DNA from: Mesorhizobium erdmanii USDA 3471
GTDB taxonomy: Bacteria > Pseudomonadota > Alphaproteobacteria > Rhizobiales > Rhizobiaceae
Direction: 5' to 3'
DNA: 64,000 bases
Assembly (NCBI RefSeq): GCF_000472705.1
Contig: NZ_AXAE01000011.1
Coordinates: forward strand, 62,001-126,000
Shown piece by piece: positions 37,325-45,747 of this stretch. Numbering within the stretch: the first letter of the stretch is position 1; every line of letters begins with the position of its first letter. The position numbers and the translations under genes are program-made. The notes below the pieces were generated by a model. The model worked only from the letters and a program-made list of their open reading frames with translations, ran no database searches and was not told where the DNA came from.

Positions 37325-37864
37325 ATGGGCGCTGCTGAAAAAGATAAGGGAAAACTGTTGGCTATCATCACGATTGAGCAATTGCCGGCACGGCTCGCCG
37401 ATGGCAGGACGCTGGCGGGGCTCGATCTCGGCGACAAGACCATCGGCGTCGCGGTTTCCGATCGGGGCTTCTCCTTCGCCCATCCACGCCCGGTCATCAT
37501 GCGAAGGAAATTCTCGCTCGATGCCGCCGTGCTTCTGGCGTTGCTCGAGAAGGAGAACGCCGGCGCGGTGGTAATCGGGCTGCCGATCAACATGGATGGA
37601 TCGGAAGGGCCGCGTGCGCAGAAATCACGCGCCTTCGTGCGCAACATGGCGCAATTGAGCGACCTGCCCTTCGTATTCTGGGATGAGCGGCTCTCGACGG
37701 TCGCGGCCGAGAGGACGCTGATCGAAATGGACTTTTCGCGCGCCAAACGTGCCGGCAAGATCGATTCGGCGGCGGCCGCCTTTATTCTGCAGGGAATTTT
37801 GGACCGGCTTCAGTCGCTCGATGCAGCCGATCGAACGGAACCTGGACCGCCCAACGCCGACTGA
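37325..37864 (+). CDS. ruvX: RuvX/YqgF-family RNase H-fold protein
   Basis: Member of the YqgF family, described as a Holliday-junction resolvase-like or 16S rRNA-processing nuclease. The 179-residue protein has [19 protein letters not shown] with the metal-binding Asp, [17 protein letters not shown], and [15 protein letters not shown]. The ATG at 37325 has GGAAGG directly adjacent, too close to be ideal. A TTG at 37358 with AAGGG at good spacing is a credible alternative start. Its last 83 bases overlap the convergent DUF6105 gene. Confidence 0.93.
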   Translation: MGAAEKDKGKLLAIITIEQLPARLADGRTLAGLDLGDKTIGVAVSDRGFSFAHPRPVIMRRKFSLDAAVLLALLEKENAGAVVIGLPINMDGSEGPRAQKSRAFVRNMAQLSDLPFVFWDERLSTVAAERTLIEMDFSRAKRAGKIDSAAAAFILQGILDRLQSLDAADRTEPGPPNAD

Positions 37865-38123
37865 TCCAGCCGGCGATTTCGCGACGGCGGCGGAAAGCCC
37901 AGAGGGCCAGCAACAGAAACCCGTCGAAGATGCACGTCTTGGCTACCATTCCGGGGATGATCGAAGGGTCGATGCCCAGCATCTGACCGTAGAGCTGGAA
38001 GAAGAAGTCATGCGTCCGCCGGCTGAGCATGACGTAGCCGAAATTGAGGTCGTTGGCCGACAGATAGAACCAGCCCCAGAAAATCGCCATCGGGGCCGCC
38101 CACATTCCGAAGATATAACGCAT
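37782..38123 (-). CDS. DUF6105-like small membrane protein
   Basis: A 113-residue protein with two hydrophobic segments (about residues 5-25 and 60-80), beginning [22 protein letters not shown] recognise it as DUF6105-like with moderate confidence; no function is known. It overlaps ruvX by 83 bases in the antisense sense and is coupled to the preceding membrane gene by a TGATG junction at 38121-38125. Confidence 0.7.
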   Translation of the reverse strand: MRYIFGMWAAPMAIFWGWFYLSANDLNFGYVMLSRRTHDFFFQLYGQMLGIDPSIIPGMVAKTCIFDGFLLLALWAFRRRREIAGWISRRWAVQVPFDRLHRATEAGPKFPAE

Positions 38124-38671
38124 CAGCGGCCTCCCTTCCCTTTCGGGCTGGCCCGGCCCGATATCAGGGAGAGCAGCGAATTGTGAGCCGCTGCCTTCGC
38201 CATTGTGTGCGCCGTAGCCCGGAAATCGAGGTCATCCGACGCCTCCGCCGAGCGCCGCTCGGCGAGCATCGCGACATAGGAGGCCAGAAGTGCGGCCAGT
38301 TGCACCGCGACGACCATGAAAAGCCCGTTGATGCCCTGTGCGGCGCCACCGATCAGGATCATCGACAGCACACCGGAAGCCGAAATGAAGGCGATACGAA
38401 CGACGCTCTCGGCGCCCGGGCTGGTCGCATCGCTGATCAGGGAATCGACAAAGGCCCAGAAGAACAGCACCGAGACGACCAGCAAGGCGGTCGCCAGCGG
38501 CGCGACCACGACGAGATTTTCCAGATTGACGAAGCGGGCGCTCTCGACGGTCACACCGAGTACGCCGAGGGCTGCCGCCACACCGCGATCACCGTCGATG
38601 CAGATCAGCGCCAGCAGGGCAAAAACAATTGCCCAGTGCACGGACAGAAAGGAGGTCATTACGTGTCGCAT
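38123..38671 (-). CDS. membrane protein of unknown function
   Basis: A 182-residue protein with four hydrophobic segments (about residues 8-25, 33-70, 85-115 and 120-135) and a charged C-terminal tail ending SLISGRASPKGKGGR. No family is recognised. The ATG at 38671 has AGGAA five bases upstream. It is translationally coupled to the DUF6105-like gene, so the two may act together in the membrane. Confidence 0.7.
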   Translation of the reverse strand: MRHVMTSFLSVHWAIVFALLALICIDGDRGVAAALGVLGVTVESARFVNLENLVVVAPLATALLVVSVLFFWAFVDSLISDATSPGAESVVRIAFISASGVLSMILIGGAAQGINGLFMVVAVQLAALLASYVAMLAERRSAEASDDLDFRATAHTMAKAAAHNSLLSLISGRASPKGKGGR

Positions 38672-38819
38672 CGTGGTTCCTGCTTCGGCGGCGATGACAG
38701 TGGGCTTTGCCGCCCGCCGCCGCAATGGAAACCATTTGTTAAGGTTAACGGCGATGCACAGGGCACGCCCCCCGGATGTGTTCAGCCGATCGAAGCCCCA
38801 GCGGCATGCAGCACCCGGC

Positions 38820-40448
38820 TCAGTTCACCGGCGGATAGAGCGTGTCGATGATCATGCGCGCGTCGTGGCGCGAGTCGAGCATGCCATAGGTGTTGCGCCA
38901 CTGACCGGCCAGGCGCGTTTCGACGAAGGCATCGGCGATCCGCCCTGCCCCCAGCCGGCGCAATTCCGCCGCGGCGGCCGACAGTGCCAGTTGCTCCGTC
39001 AGCAGGCGTGCCGAACCCTCGTCGGTCGAAGCCACCTGCATCGCCGCCTTCAGTACACCGATCGTGCCGCGCCCGCCGGCGCCGAGGTCGCGGTCGATGC
39101 CGGCCAGCACCTCTTCGAACAGCCCAGGCGCGCGGCCAAGCACGCGCAGCACATCGAGTGCCATGACATTGCCCGACCCTTCCCAGATCGCATTGACAGG
39201 GGCTTCGCGGTAATAGCGTGCGAGCGGCGCCTCCTCGACATAGCCATTGCCGCCGAGGCATTCCATCGCCTCGTAAAGCAGCGGCGGTGCGATCTTGCAC
39301 ACCCAGTATTTGACGACCGGCGTCATGGCACGGGCAAACGCCGCCTCGCCGCGATCTCCCGCCGCCTCGTCGAAGGATCGCGCCAGCCTGAACGACAGCG
39401 CCGTGGCCGCGGCGACATCCAGCGCCATGTCGGCCAGCACGCGCTGCATCAGCGGCTGCTCGATCAAGGTCGAGCCGAAAACCTGGCGATGGCGAGCATG
39501 ATGAACGGCTTCTGCCAGCCCCGCCCGCATGAGAGCCGAGGACGCCACCGCGCAGTCGAGCCGGGTCAGGGTCACCATGTCCATGATCGTCTTCACGCCG
39601 GCGCCGGGTTCGCCAACCATCTCGCCGATGGCATTGACGAATTCGACCTCGGAAGACGCATTGGAGCGATTGCCGAGCTTGTCCTTCAGCCGTTGGAAGC
39701 GGAAGCCGTTGCCCGATCCGTCGCCGAGAACGCGCGGCACGAGAAAGCACGACAGTCCCTCCGGCGCCTGCGCCAGCACCAGGAAGGCATCCGACATCGG
39801 CGCCGACATGAACCATTTGTGCCCGGTCAGGCGATAAAAACCGCTGCCGGCGCGTTCAGCCCTTGTCACATTGGCGCGCACATCGGTGCCGCCCTGCTTC
39901 TCCGTCATGCCCATGCCGAGCGTCAGTCCGGTCTTCTCCACCGGCGGCTTCTGACTCTGGTCATATTTGCGCGTGGTCACGCGCGGCGCCCATTCGCGAA
40001 ACAGCTTTGGGCTGGCCATCAATGCCGCCAGCGAAGCGCTGGTCATGGTGATGGGACAAAGGTGCCCGGTCTCGAGTTCGGCGGTCAGATAAAAACGGGC
40101 AGCGCGCACCTGATGGCGGCGGCCGATCTCGGCGTCACCATTTTCCCAGACCGACGAATGCAGCCCATTGGCCACCGAACGGCGCATCAACGCGTGGTAA
40201 GCGGGATGGAATTCGACAAGGTCTATGCGCCGTCCCTGGCGATCATGCGTCCTCAGTTTCGGCGTCTCGACATTGGCGAGACGCGCAAGTTCCTGCGCCT
40301 CCTGCGTCAGCACGAAACGGCCGAGCCCGTCTAGTTCCTTGCGCACCGGATCGGAAAAGCGCTCGGCAAGCTGGATCAGCAACGGATCGCCCCGCCAGGC
40401 GTTGCCGCCCGTCAACGGCGGCGGCTGGTTCGTTACGTCGTCGGTCAC
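38820..40448 (-). CDS. aidB: AidB-like acyl-CoA dehydrogenase
   Basis: Flavoprotein of the acyl-CoA dehydrogenase superfamily; AidB belongs to the adaptive response to alkylating agents. The 542-residue protein has GMGMTEKQGGTDVRANVT, TGHKWFMSAPMSDAFLVLAQ (FAD-binding), CFLVPRVL and the catalytic-domain block ECLGGNGYVEEAPLARYYREAP followed by NAIWEGSGNVMALDVLR. The likely start is the GTG at 40448, with AAAGGA six bases upstream; a TTG at 40454 is possible. The ribosome-binding site lies in the second unit of a 15-bp tandem repeat. Confidence 0.94.
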   Translation of the reverse strand: MTDDVTNQPPPLTGGNAWRGDPLLIQLAERFSDPVRKELDGLGRFVLTQEAQELARLANVETPKLRTHDRQGRRIDLVEFHPAYHALMRRSVANGLHSSVWENGDAEIGRRHQVRAARFYLTAELETGHLCPITMTSASLAALMASPKLFREWAPRVTTRKYDQSQKPPVEKTGLTLGMGMTEKQGGTDVRANVTRAERAGSGFYRLTGHKWFMSAPMSDAFLVLAQAPEGLSCFLVPRVLGDGSGNGFRFQRLKDKLGNRSNASSEVEFVNAIGEMVGEPGAGVKTIMDMVTLTRLDCAVASSALMRAGLAEAVHHARHRQVFGSTLIEQPLMQRVLADMALDVAAATALSFRLARSFDEAAGDRGEAAFARAMTPVVKYWVCKIAPPLLYEAMECLGGNGYVEEAPLARYYREAPVNAIWEGSGNVMALDVLRVLGRAPGLFEEVLAGIDRDLGAGGRGTIGVLKAAMQVASTDEGSARLLTEQLALSAAAAELRRLGAGRIADAFVETRLAGQWRNTYGMLDSRHDARMIIDTLYPPVN

Positions 40449-40454
40449 GCCCAA

Positions 40455-40484
40455 TCCTTTTATCGGTAGACCTTTTGTCGGTAG
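40455..40484. repeat. two tandem 15-bp units before aidB
   Basis: TCCTTTTATCGGTAG and ACCTTTTGTCGGTAG (13 of 15 identical) are directly adjacent; on the minus strand both read CTACCGA-Y-AAAAGG. The proximal unit supplies the aidB ribosome-binding AAAGG. The distal unit also pairs with sequence beyond it to form an 8-bp stem (AGACCTTT/AAAGGTCT, 40468-40492). Confidence 0.6.
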
Positions 40485-40504
40485 AAAGGTCTTATCGTGC
40501 GAAA

Positions 40505-40585
40505 GCCTCGAATCCGAGGCCCTCGGCTAGATATAGCCAAGCGTTGCCGCGCGCGCGACGAAAATACCGGCCGATCTCATCGGCC
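40505..40585. other. hairpin-rich intergenic segment before pyrB
   Basis: Three perfect short stem-loops follow each other: GCCTCG/CGAGGC (40505-40520), GGCTA/TAGCC (40525-40538) and GGCCGAT/ATCGGCC (40569-40585). No T run follows, so a terminator is not clear; a small RNA or regulatory leader is possible. Confidence 0.4.
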
Positions 40586-40632
40586 ATCTCTACAAAAAAA
40601 TGAGGAGAACGGCGCCAAACGAAAGCTGGTGC

Positions 40633-40660
40633 TTGCGGGCGCAAAATCCGCACCCTATAG
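40633..40660 (+). promoter_or_regulatory. pyrB promoter
   Basis: TTGCGG (40633-40638) and CTATAG (40655-40660) are 16 bases apart, and transcription would start about 6 bases before the pyrB ATG at 40673. This leaves almost no leader, so a leaderless or very short-leader mRNA is predicted. Confidence 0.6.
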
Positions 40661-40672
40661 CAGCCACTTGAG

Positions 40673-41638
40673 ATGACCGACGCTTCGTCCCTGCCACTCT
40701 ATCCCCACCGCCATCTTCTGGGCATCAGCGATCTTTCGCCTGGTGACATCGAGCTTTTGCTGGACCGGGCGGACAGGGCGGTCGCGATCTCGCGGCAGTC
40801 CGAGAAGAAGACCTCGACGCTGCGCGGACGCACCCAGATCAATCTCTTCTACGAGGCCTCGACCCGGACGCAGTCGTCCTTCGAGCTTGCTGGAAAGCGG
40901 CTCGGCGCCGATGTCATGAACATGTCGGTGGCAAGCTCGTCGGTGAAGAAGGGCGAGACGCTCATCGACACGGCGATGACGCTGAATGCCATGCGGCCCG
41001 ACATATTGATCATCCGCCATCAGTCGGCGGGTGCCGCCGCTCTTCTGGCGCAGAAAGTCGGCTGCTCCGTCGTCAATGCCGGTGATGGTGCGCATGAACA
41101 CCCGACCCAGGCGCTGCTCGACGCGCTGACCATCCGCCGCGCCAAGGGGCCGCTGTCGAAGCTGATCGTGGCGATCTGCGGCGACATCCTGCATTCGCGC
41201 GTCGCGCGTTCCAACATCATGCTGCTCAACGCACTCGGCGCGCAGGTACGCGTGGTGGCACCCTCGACGCTGCTGCCCTCCGGCATCGAGAAAATGGGCG
41301 TTATCGTCACCCGATCGATGGCCGAAGGCCTCAAGGACGCCGACGTGGTGATGATGCTGCGCCTGCAGCGCGAGCGCATGGAAGGCGCGTTCGTGCCTTC
41401 GGTGCGCGAGTATTTCCGCTATTTCGGCCTCGATGCCGAGAAGCTGAAGGCCGCCAAGGACGATGCGTTGGTGATGCATCCCGGCCCGATGAACCGCGGC
41501 GTCGAAATCGCCTCGGAAATCGCCGACGGCCCGCAAAGCGTCATCCAGGAACAGGTGGAGATGGGCGTCGCCGTGCGCATGGCGGTGATGGAAGCGCTGC
41601 TCGACCCCCGTCGCAATCAAGAAGGCCGCGGCGCATGA
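40673..41638 (+). CDS. pyrB: aspartate carbamoyltransferase catalytic subunit
   Basis: Second step of pyrimidine synthesis, forming carbamoyl-aspartate. The 321-residue protein has the carbamoyl-phosphate-binding [36 protein letters not shown] and [19 protein letters not shown]. It ends in ATGA overlapping the next gene, a dihydroorotase-like pseudoenzyme that may be needed for holoenzyme assembly, as in pseudomonads. Confidence 0.98.
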   Translation: MTDASSLPLYPHRHLLGISDLSPGDIELLLDRADRAVAISRQSEKKTSTLRGRTQINLFYEASTRTQSSFELAGKRLGADVMNMSVASSSVKKGETLIDTAMTLNAMRPDILIIRHQSAGAAALLAQKVGCSVVNAGDGAHEHPTQALLDALTIRRAKGPLSKLIVAICGDILHSRVARSNIMLLNALGAQVRVVAPSTLLPSGIEKMGVIVTRSMAEGLKDADVVMMLRLQRERMEGAFVPSVREYFRYFGLDAEKLKAAKDDALVMHPGPMNRGVEIASEIADGPQSVIQEQVEMGVAVRMAVMEALLDPRRNQEGRGA

Positions 41639-42921
41639 GCATAACGGTCTTTGAACGCGCTCGCATCGTCGACCCCTCTCGCGGCATCGATGAAGTCGGC
41701 TCTCTCGTTGTCGATGGCAAGAAAATCCTTGCCGCGGGCAAGGCAGCGTTGAACCAGGGCGCGCCCGATGGCGCCCTCATTACCGATTGCGCCGGCAAGG
41801 CGATCATTCCAGGCCTGATCGACGGTCGCGTCTTCATCGGCGAGCCGGGCGGCGAACATCGCGAAACCATCGCTTCGGCGAGTGTCGCGGCGGCGGCCGG
41901 TGGCGTCACCTCCGTCGTCATGATGCCCGATACCGACCCGGTGATCGACAATGTGGCGCTGGTCGAGTTCGTGCTGCGTACCGCCAAGGACACGGCGAGC
42001 GTCAACATCTTCCCGGCGGCGGCGATCACCAAAGGGCTCGATGGCCGCGAGATGACCGAATTCGGCCTGTTACGCGAGGCCGGCGCCGTGGCTTTCACCG
42101 ATGGCCGCCACACCATATCGAGCGCGCTGGTGATGCGCCGCGCGCTCATCTACGCCCGCGACTTCGGTGCCACCATCGTCCATGAGACGCAGGATGCCGA
42201 CCTCGGCTCGTCAGGCGTCATGAATGAAGGCCTGTACGCCAGCTGGCTCGGCCTCTCCGGCATTCCGCGCGAGGCCGAATCGATCCCGCTGGAACGCGAC
42301 CTGGCTTTGGCCCGGCTGACGCGCGGCTTCTACCATGCGGCAAAAATCTCGACGGCGATGGCGGCAAACGCCGTGACGCGCGCCAAAGCCGACGGTGCGG
42401 CGGTCACATCAGGCGTGTCGATCCACAATCTGTCGCTCAACGAAAACGACGTCGGCGAATACCGCACCTTCTTCCGGCTGACGCCGCCGCTACGTGCCGA
42501 GGAAGACCGGTTGGCGATGATCGAGGCGGTCAGGGACGGCACGGTCGACATCATCGTCTCCTCGCACGATCCTCAGGATGTCGACACCAAGCGCCTGCCC
42601 TTCGCCGACGCGGCCGCCGGTGCCATCGGGCTGGAGACGCTGCTCGGCGCCGCCTTGCGGCTCTACCACAATGGCGATGTGCCGTTGCTGCGGCTGATCG
42701 AAACGCTCTCCACCGCGCCGGCAAAACTGTTTGGACTGTCCGGTGGCACGCTGAAGCCCGGCGCCGTCGCCGACCTTGCGCTTGTCGATCTCGATGAACC
42801 ATGGATCGTCAGCGAAAGCGGCATTCGCTCGCGCTCGAAGAACACCTGCTTCGAAGGTGCGCGCCTGCAAGGCAAGGTCTTGCAAACGCTGGTGGCGGGC
42901 CGCACAGTGTTCTCGGCATAG
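41635..42921 (+). CDS. pyrX: dihydroorotase-like protein lacking metal ligands (PyrX/PyrC' type)
   Basis: A 428-residue amidohydrolase-fold protein homologous to dihydroorotase. The usual DxHxH zinc motif is replaced by D63-G-R65-V-F67, and the catalytic Asp of the TDH(A)P block is Ser310 (VSSHDP). GLETLL and [13 protein letters not shown] are kept. It therefore probably cannot act as dihydroorotase and instead may be the non-catalytic partner that assembles with the PyrB trimer. The four-base overlap with pyrB supports this. A genuine pyrC is expected elsewhere in the genome. Confidence 0.9.
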   Translation: MSITVFERARIVDPSRGIDEVGSLVVDGKKILAAGKAALNQGAPDGALITDCAGKAIIPGLIDGRVFIGEPGGEHRETIASASVAAAAGGVTSVVMMPDTDPVIDNVALVEFVLRTAKDTASVNIFPAAAITKGLDGREMTEFGLLREAGAVAFTDGRHTISSALVMRRALIYARDFGATIVHETQDADLGSSGVMNEGLYASWLGLSGIPREAESIPLERDLALARLTRGFYHAAKISTAMAANAVTRAKADGAAVTSGVSIHNLSLNENDVGEYRTFFRLTPPLRAEEDRLAMIEAVRDGTVDIIVSSHDPQDVDTKRLPFADAAAGAIGLETLLGAALRLYHNGDVPLLRLIETLSTAPAKLFGLSGGTLKPGAVADLALVDLDEPWIVSESGIRSRSKNTCFEGARLQGKVLQTLVAGRTVFSA

Positions 42922-42977
42922 GCTAAGAACGGGCGCACACCTGATCTCGCCTATCTGGGGGAAATGCGGGGGAAACA

Positions 42978-43565
42978 ATGACTTACGGCCTGATCCTGGC
43001 GCTGGTGTTCGGCTACCTCCTGGGCTCGATTCCCTTCGGCCTGCTGCTGACCCGCGCCGCCGGCCTTGGTGACGTGCGCAAGATCGGCTCCGGCAATATC
43101 GGCGCCACCAACGTACTGCGCACCGGCAACAAGGGTCTTGCCGCCGCGACCTTGCTGCTCGATGCGCTGAAAGGCACGGCCGCCGTTCTGATATCAGGCC
43201 ATTTCGCGCCGGAAACGGCAGTCTGGGCCGGCCTCGGCGCTTTTCTCGGCCACCTCTTCCCGGTCTGGCTGGGCTTCAAGGGTGGCAAGGGCGTCGCCAC
43301 CTATCTTGGCGTGCTGATCGGCCTTGCCTGGCAGGTGGCGCTCATCTTCGCCGTCGTCTGGCTGGCGATGGCATTCCTTTTTCGCTATTCCTCCCTGGCG
43401 GCGCTGACGGCGGCCGTCGTCGTGCCGATTGCCCTTTATTTCATGAGCGCGCCGCAGACCGCCGTCCTATTCGTGGTGATGAGCATCATCGTTTTCATCA
43501 AGCACAGGGCCAACATTTCCCGGCTCCTTGCCGGCAGCGAGGGCAAGATCGGAGCCAAGGGATGA
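42978..43565 (+). CDS. plsY: glycerol-3-phosphate acyltransferase PlsY
   Basis: Inner-membrane enzyme that acylates glycerol 3-phosphate using acyl-phosphate, the first step of phosphatidic acid synthesis. The 195-residue protein has five membrane segments and the three PlsY motifs: [30 protein letters not shown] and [18 protein letters not shown]. It ends in an ATGA overlap with dprA. Confidence 0.97.
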   Translation: MTYGLILALVFGYLLGSIPFGLLLTRAAGLGDVRKIGSGNIGATNVLRTGNKGLAAATLLLDALKGTAAVLISGHFAPETAVWAGLGAFLGHLFPVWLGFKGGKGVATYLGVLIGLAWQVALIFAVVWLAMAFLFRYSSLAALTAAVVVPIALYFMSAPQTAVLFVVMSIIVFIKHRANISRLLAGSEGKIGAKG

Positions 43566-44695
43566 GCGAGCCTGCCGCCGGGCCGCGCCTCAGCGACCGG
43601 CAGCGGCTGAGCTGGCTGCGGCTGATCCGTACCCAGAATGTCGGACCTGCCTCCTTTCGCGACCTGATCAACCGCTTCGGGTCCGCCGAGGTGGCGCTGG
43701 AGATCCTACCGGAACTGATGATTTCGGGCGGCGCCAGCCGGATAGCCCGCATTCCATCGATTGCCGAGGCCGAGGCCGAGTTGGAAGCAGCCCGGCGGGC
43801 GGGCGCGCGTTTCGTCGGCATTGGCGAGCCCGATTATCCGCCACTGCTGAGAAGCATGGACAATCCACCGCCCCTGCTGGCGGTGAAGGGTAATGCCGCG
43901 GTGTTCCGGCTGCCGGGCATTGCCATTGTCGGCGCCCGCAACGCATCGCTGGCCGGCATAAAGATGGCGCGCATGCTGGCGACCGATCTTGGCGGCGACG
44001 GCTATGGCATCGTGTCGGGGCTGGCACGTGGCATCGACACCGCAGCGCATCAGGGCAGTTTGGCGACCGGTACCATCGGTGTGCTCGCCGGAGGCCTCGA
44101 CCTGCCCTACCCGCCTGAAAATGCTGGTCTGTGCGACGAAATCGCCGGGCGCGGCGCCATCATTTCGGAAATGCCGTTCGGCTGGCAGCCACGCGCCCAG
44201 GATTTTCCACGCCGCAACCGCCTTGTCGCTGGTGCTGCCCTCGGGCTGGTGGTGATCGAGGCAGCACAGCGGTCGGGTTCGCTGATCAGCGCGAGACTTG
44301 CCGGCGAAATGGGCCGGCTGGTGTTTGCCGTGCCCGGCTCCCCGCTCGATCCCCGGGCCGCGGGCACCAACGGCCTGCTCAAGGACGGCGCCATGCTGGT
44401 CACCGAGGCGTCGGATATTTCCAGGGCGATCGCGCCCCTGACCGGCATGCGGGCGCCTGAGGTGCCGCCATTTGAAGATCCGCCCGACTTCTCGGCCACG
44501 CCGCCACCCGGCGAGAGCGACCGCGCCAAGGTCATCGAGGCGCTCGGCCCGACACCCGTGGCTATCGACGAGATCATTCGGCACACCGGCCTGCACCCGG
44601 CCCAGGTTTTCATGGTGCTTTTGGAACTCGACCTCGCCGGCCGGCTCGATCGCCATGCCGGCGGCAATGTTTCGTTACTGTTCGGGGAAGGCTGA
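43562..44695 (+). CDS. dprA: DNA-processing protein DprA
   Basis: RecA-loader for incoming single-stranded DNA in transformation, common also in non-competent bacteria. The 377-residue protein has the Rossmann-like domain blocks [54 protein letters not shown] and [28 protein letters not shown]-terminal winged-helix-like region follows (about 315-377). Terminated by the hairpin at 44695-44724. Confidence 0.96.
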   Translation: MSEPAAGPRLSDRQRLSWLRLIRTQNVGPASFRDLINRFGSAEVALEILPELMISGGASRIARIPSIAEAEAELEAARRAGARFVGIGEPDYPPLLRSMDNPPPLLAVKGNAAVFRLPGIAIVGARNASLAGIKMARMLATDLGGDGYGIVSGLARGIDTAAHQGSLATGTIGVLAGGLDLPYPPENAGLCDEIAGRGAIISEMPFGWQPRAQDFPRRNRLVAGAALGLVVIEAAQRSGSLISARLAGEMGRLVFAVPGSPLDPRAAGTNGLLKDGAMLVTEASDISRAIAPLTGMRAPEVPPFEDPPDFSATPPPGESDRAKVIEALGPTPVAIDEIIRHTGLHPAQVFMVLLELDLAGRLDRHAGGNVSLLFGEG

Positions 44696-44724
44696 CCCAG
44701 CCATCAATGGCGGCTGGGTTCTTT
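44695..44724. terminator. dprA terminator shared with the convergent small gene
   Basis: ACCCAGCC (44695-44702) and GGCTGGGT (44712-44719) form a perfect 8-bp stem followed on the plus strand by TTCTTTC. The dprA stop and the stop of the convergent small gene lie within it. Confidence 0.7.
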
Positions 44725-44916
44725 CTCGCTGGTCTCGGCGTAATCCGGCGTGTTGGCTCCACACTGGTTCTTTTCGACAGCCTTGCGCCAGACTGCGTCG
44801 GCGTCTTCGGGGTGCAACGGCCCGGCTGCCGTCTTGGCATCACCGTCTAGGGGCCTGGAGCGCCGCCGCAGCCAGGCGGGCATGATTTCCCGGATGAGGC
44901 TGGTCAGTTGGGTCAT
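44704..44916 (-). CDS. small protein of unknown function (70 aa)
   Basis: A 70-residue protein with a perfect Shine-Dalgarno (AAGGAGT, seven bases before the ATG at 44916), which supports real translation. The N-terminal 20 residues (LTSLIREIMPAWLRRRSR) could form a basic amphipathic helix; the rest is hydrophilic and disordered-looking with one Cys. No family is recognised. It begins 45 bases after otsB on the same strand, so it may be the last gene of the trehalose operon. Confidence 0.65.
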   Translation of the reverse strand: MTQLTSLIREIMPAWLRRRSRPLDGDAKTAAGPLHPEDADAVWRKAVEKNQCGANTPDYAETSEKEPSRH

Positions 44917-44961
44917 TGCAAACTCCTTCCATGCGTGAACCGGGGGGCTCGGATGCCGGTT

Positions 44962-45747
44962 TCACTTGGCCATTTCGGCTGGCATGGCGGCGGTCCCGTG
45001 CCCGGCCAGGCCGTCCAGCCATGCCAAGGCCGCATCGACGCCGGCCAGCGCAAACGGTGCCGCTGTCGATCCCTGCGGCTTTATGCGAACCGAGATACCG
45101 CCCAATTCATTGACCACTTCGAATCCGTTTTCGTCGGATGTGTCGTCACCAAGGAACACCGGCCGCCGGCCCCTGAAAGCCGCAGTTTGCATGAAGCGTC
45201 GGATGGCTGCTCCCTTCGCTGCCTCCAGCGGCATCAGCTCCACACCGGCATTTCCGGCCAAGACCCGATATCCCGCGGGTAATCTGTCCAGTGCCCGTTC
45301 GACCAGGTCGGTTGCGCGGTTCAGCAAATGCGGGGCCGCGCGCGTATGAATGGCCAGGATCGGCCCCTTGCGTTCGATATAGACATCCGCGTTGTCCAGT
45401 TCCGCCGCGATTTCGTCGGCAAGCGCGGCAATGTCAGCCGGTTCGACGGCCGCCTCGACCGCCCCATCGCGTATCAGCCTGTGCTCGAGGCCATAAAGTC
45501 CCGCGGCGCGCAATCTGAGAGGCTGGAAGAGATGGTCGACGGCGGCGATCGACCGCCCGGTAATGAACGCCAACGCTCCATCCAATTGCGCTTCGAGCCG
45601 CACCAAGAGTGCGCGCAACCGCTCGTCTACAGCCACCGCATCGGGATGCGCGGCATGTTCGAGAAGCGTGCCATCGATATCGAGGAACAGGCTCCACGGC
45701 CCTTGCGGGACCTCGGGCACCGGCAGGTTTGACAGTTTAGACATCAT
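44962..45747 (-). CDS. otsB: trehalose-6-phosphate phosphatase
   Basis: Removes phosphate from trehalose 6-phosphate to yield trehalose. The 261-residue HAD-family enzyme shows FLDIDGTLLEH (nucleophile Asp23, acid Asp25), FITGRSIAAVDHL, GLYGLEHRL and the C-terminal GDDTSDENGFE metal motif. The first of two adjacent ATGs (45747) overlaps the otsA stop (ATGA). It pairs with otsA immediately upstream. Confidence 0.96.
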   Translation of the reverse strand: MMSKLSNLPVPEVPQGPWSLFLDIDGTLLEHAAHPDAVAVDERLRALLVRLEAQLDGALAFITGRSIAAVDHLFQPLRLRAAGLYGLEHRLIRDGAVEAAVEPADIAALADEIAAELDNADVYIERKGPILAIHTRAAPHLLNRATDLVERALDRLPAGYRVLAGNAGVELMPLEAAKGAAIRRFMQTAAFRGRRPVFLGDDTSDENGFEVVNELGGISVRIKPQGSTAAPFALAGVDAALAWLDGLAGHGTAAMPAEMAK

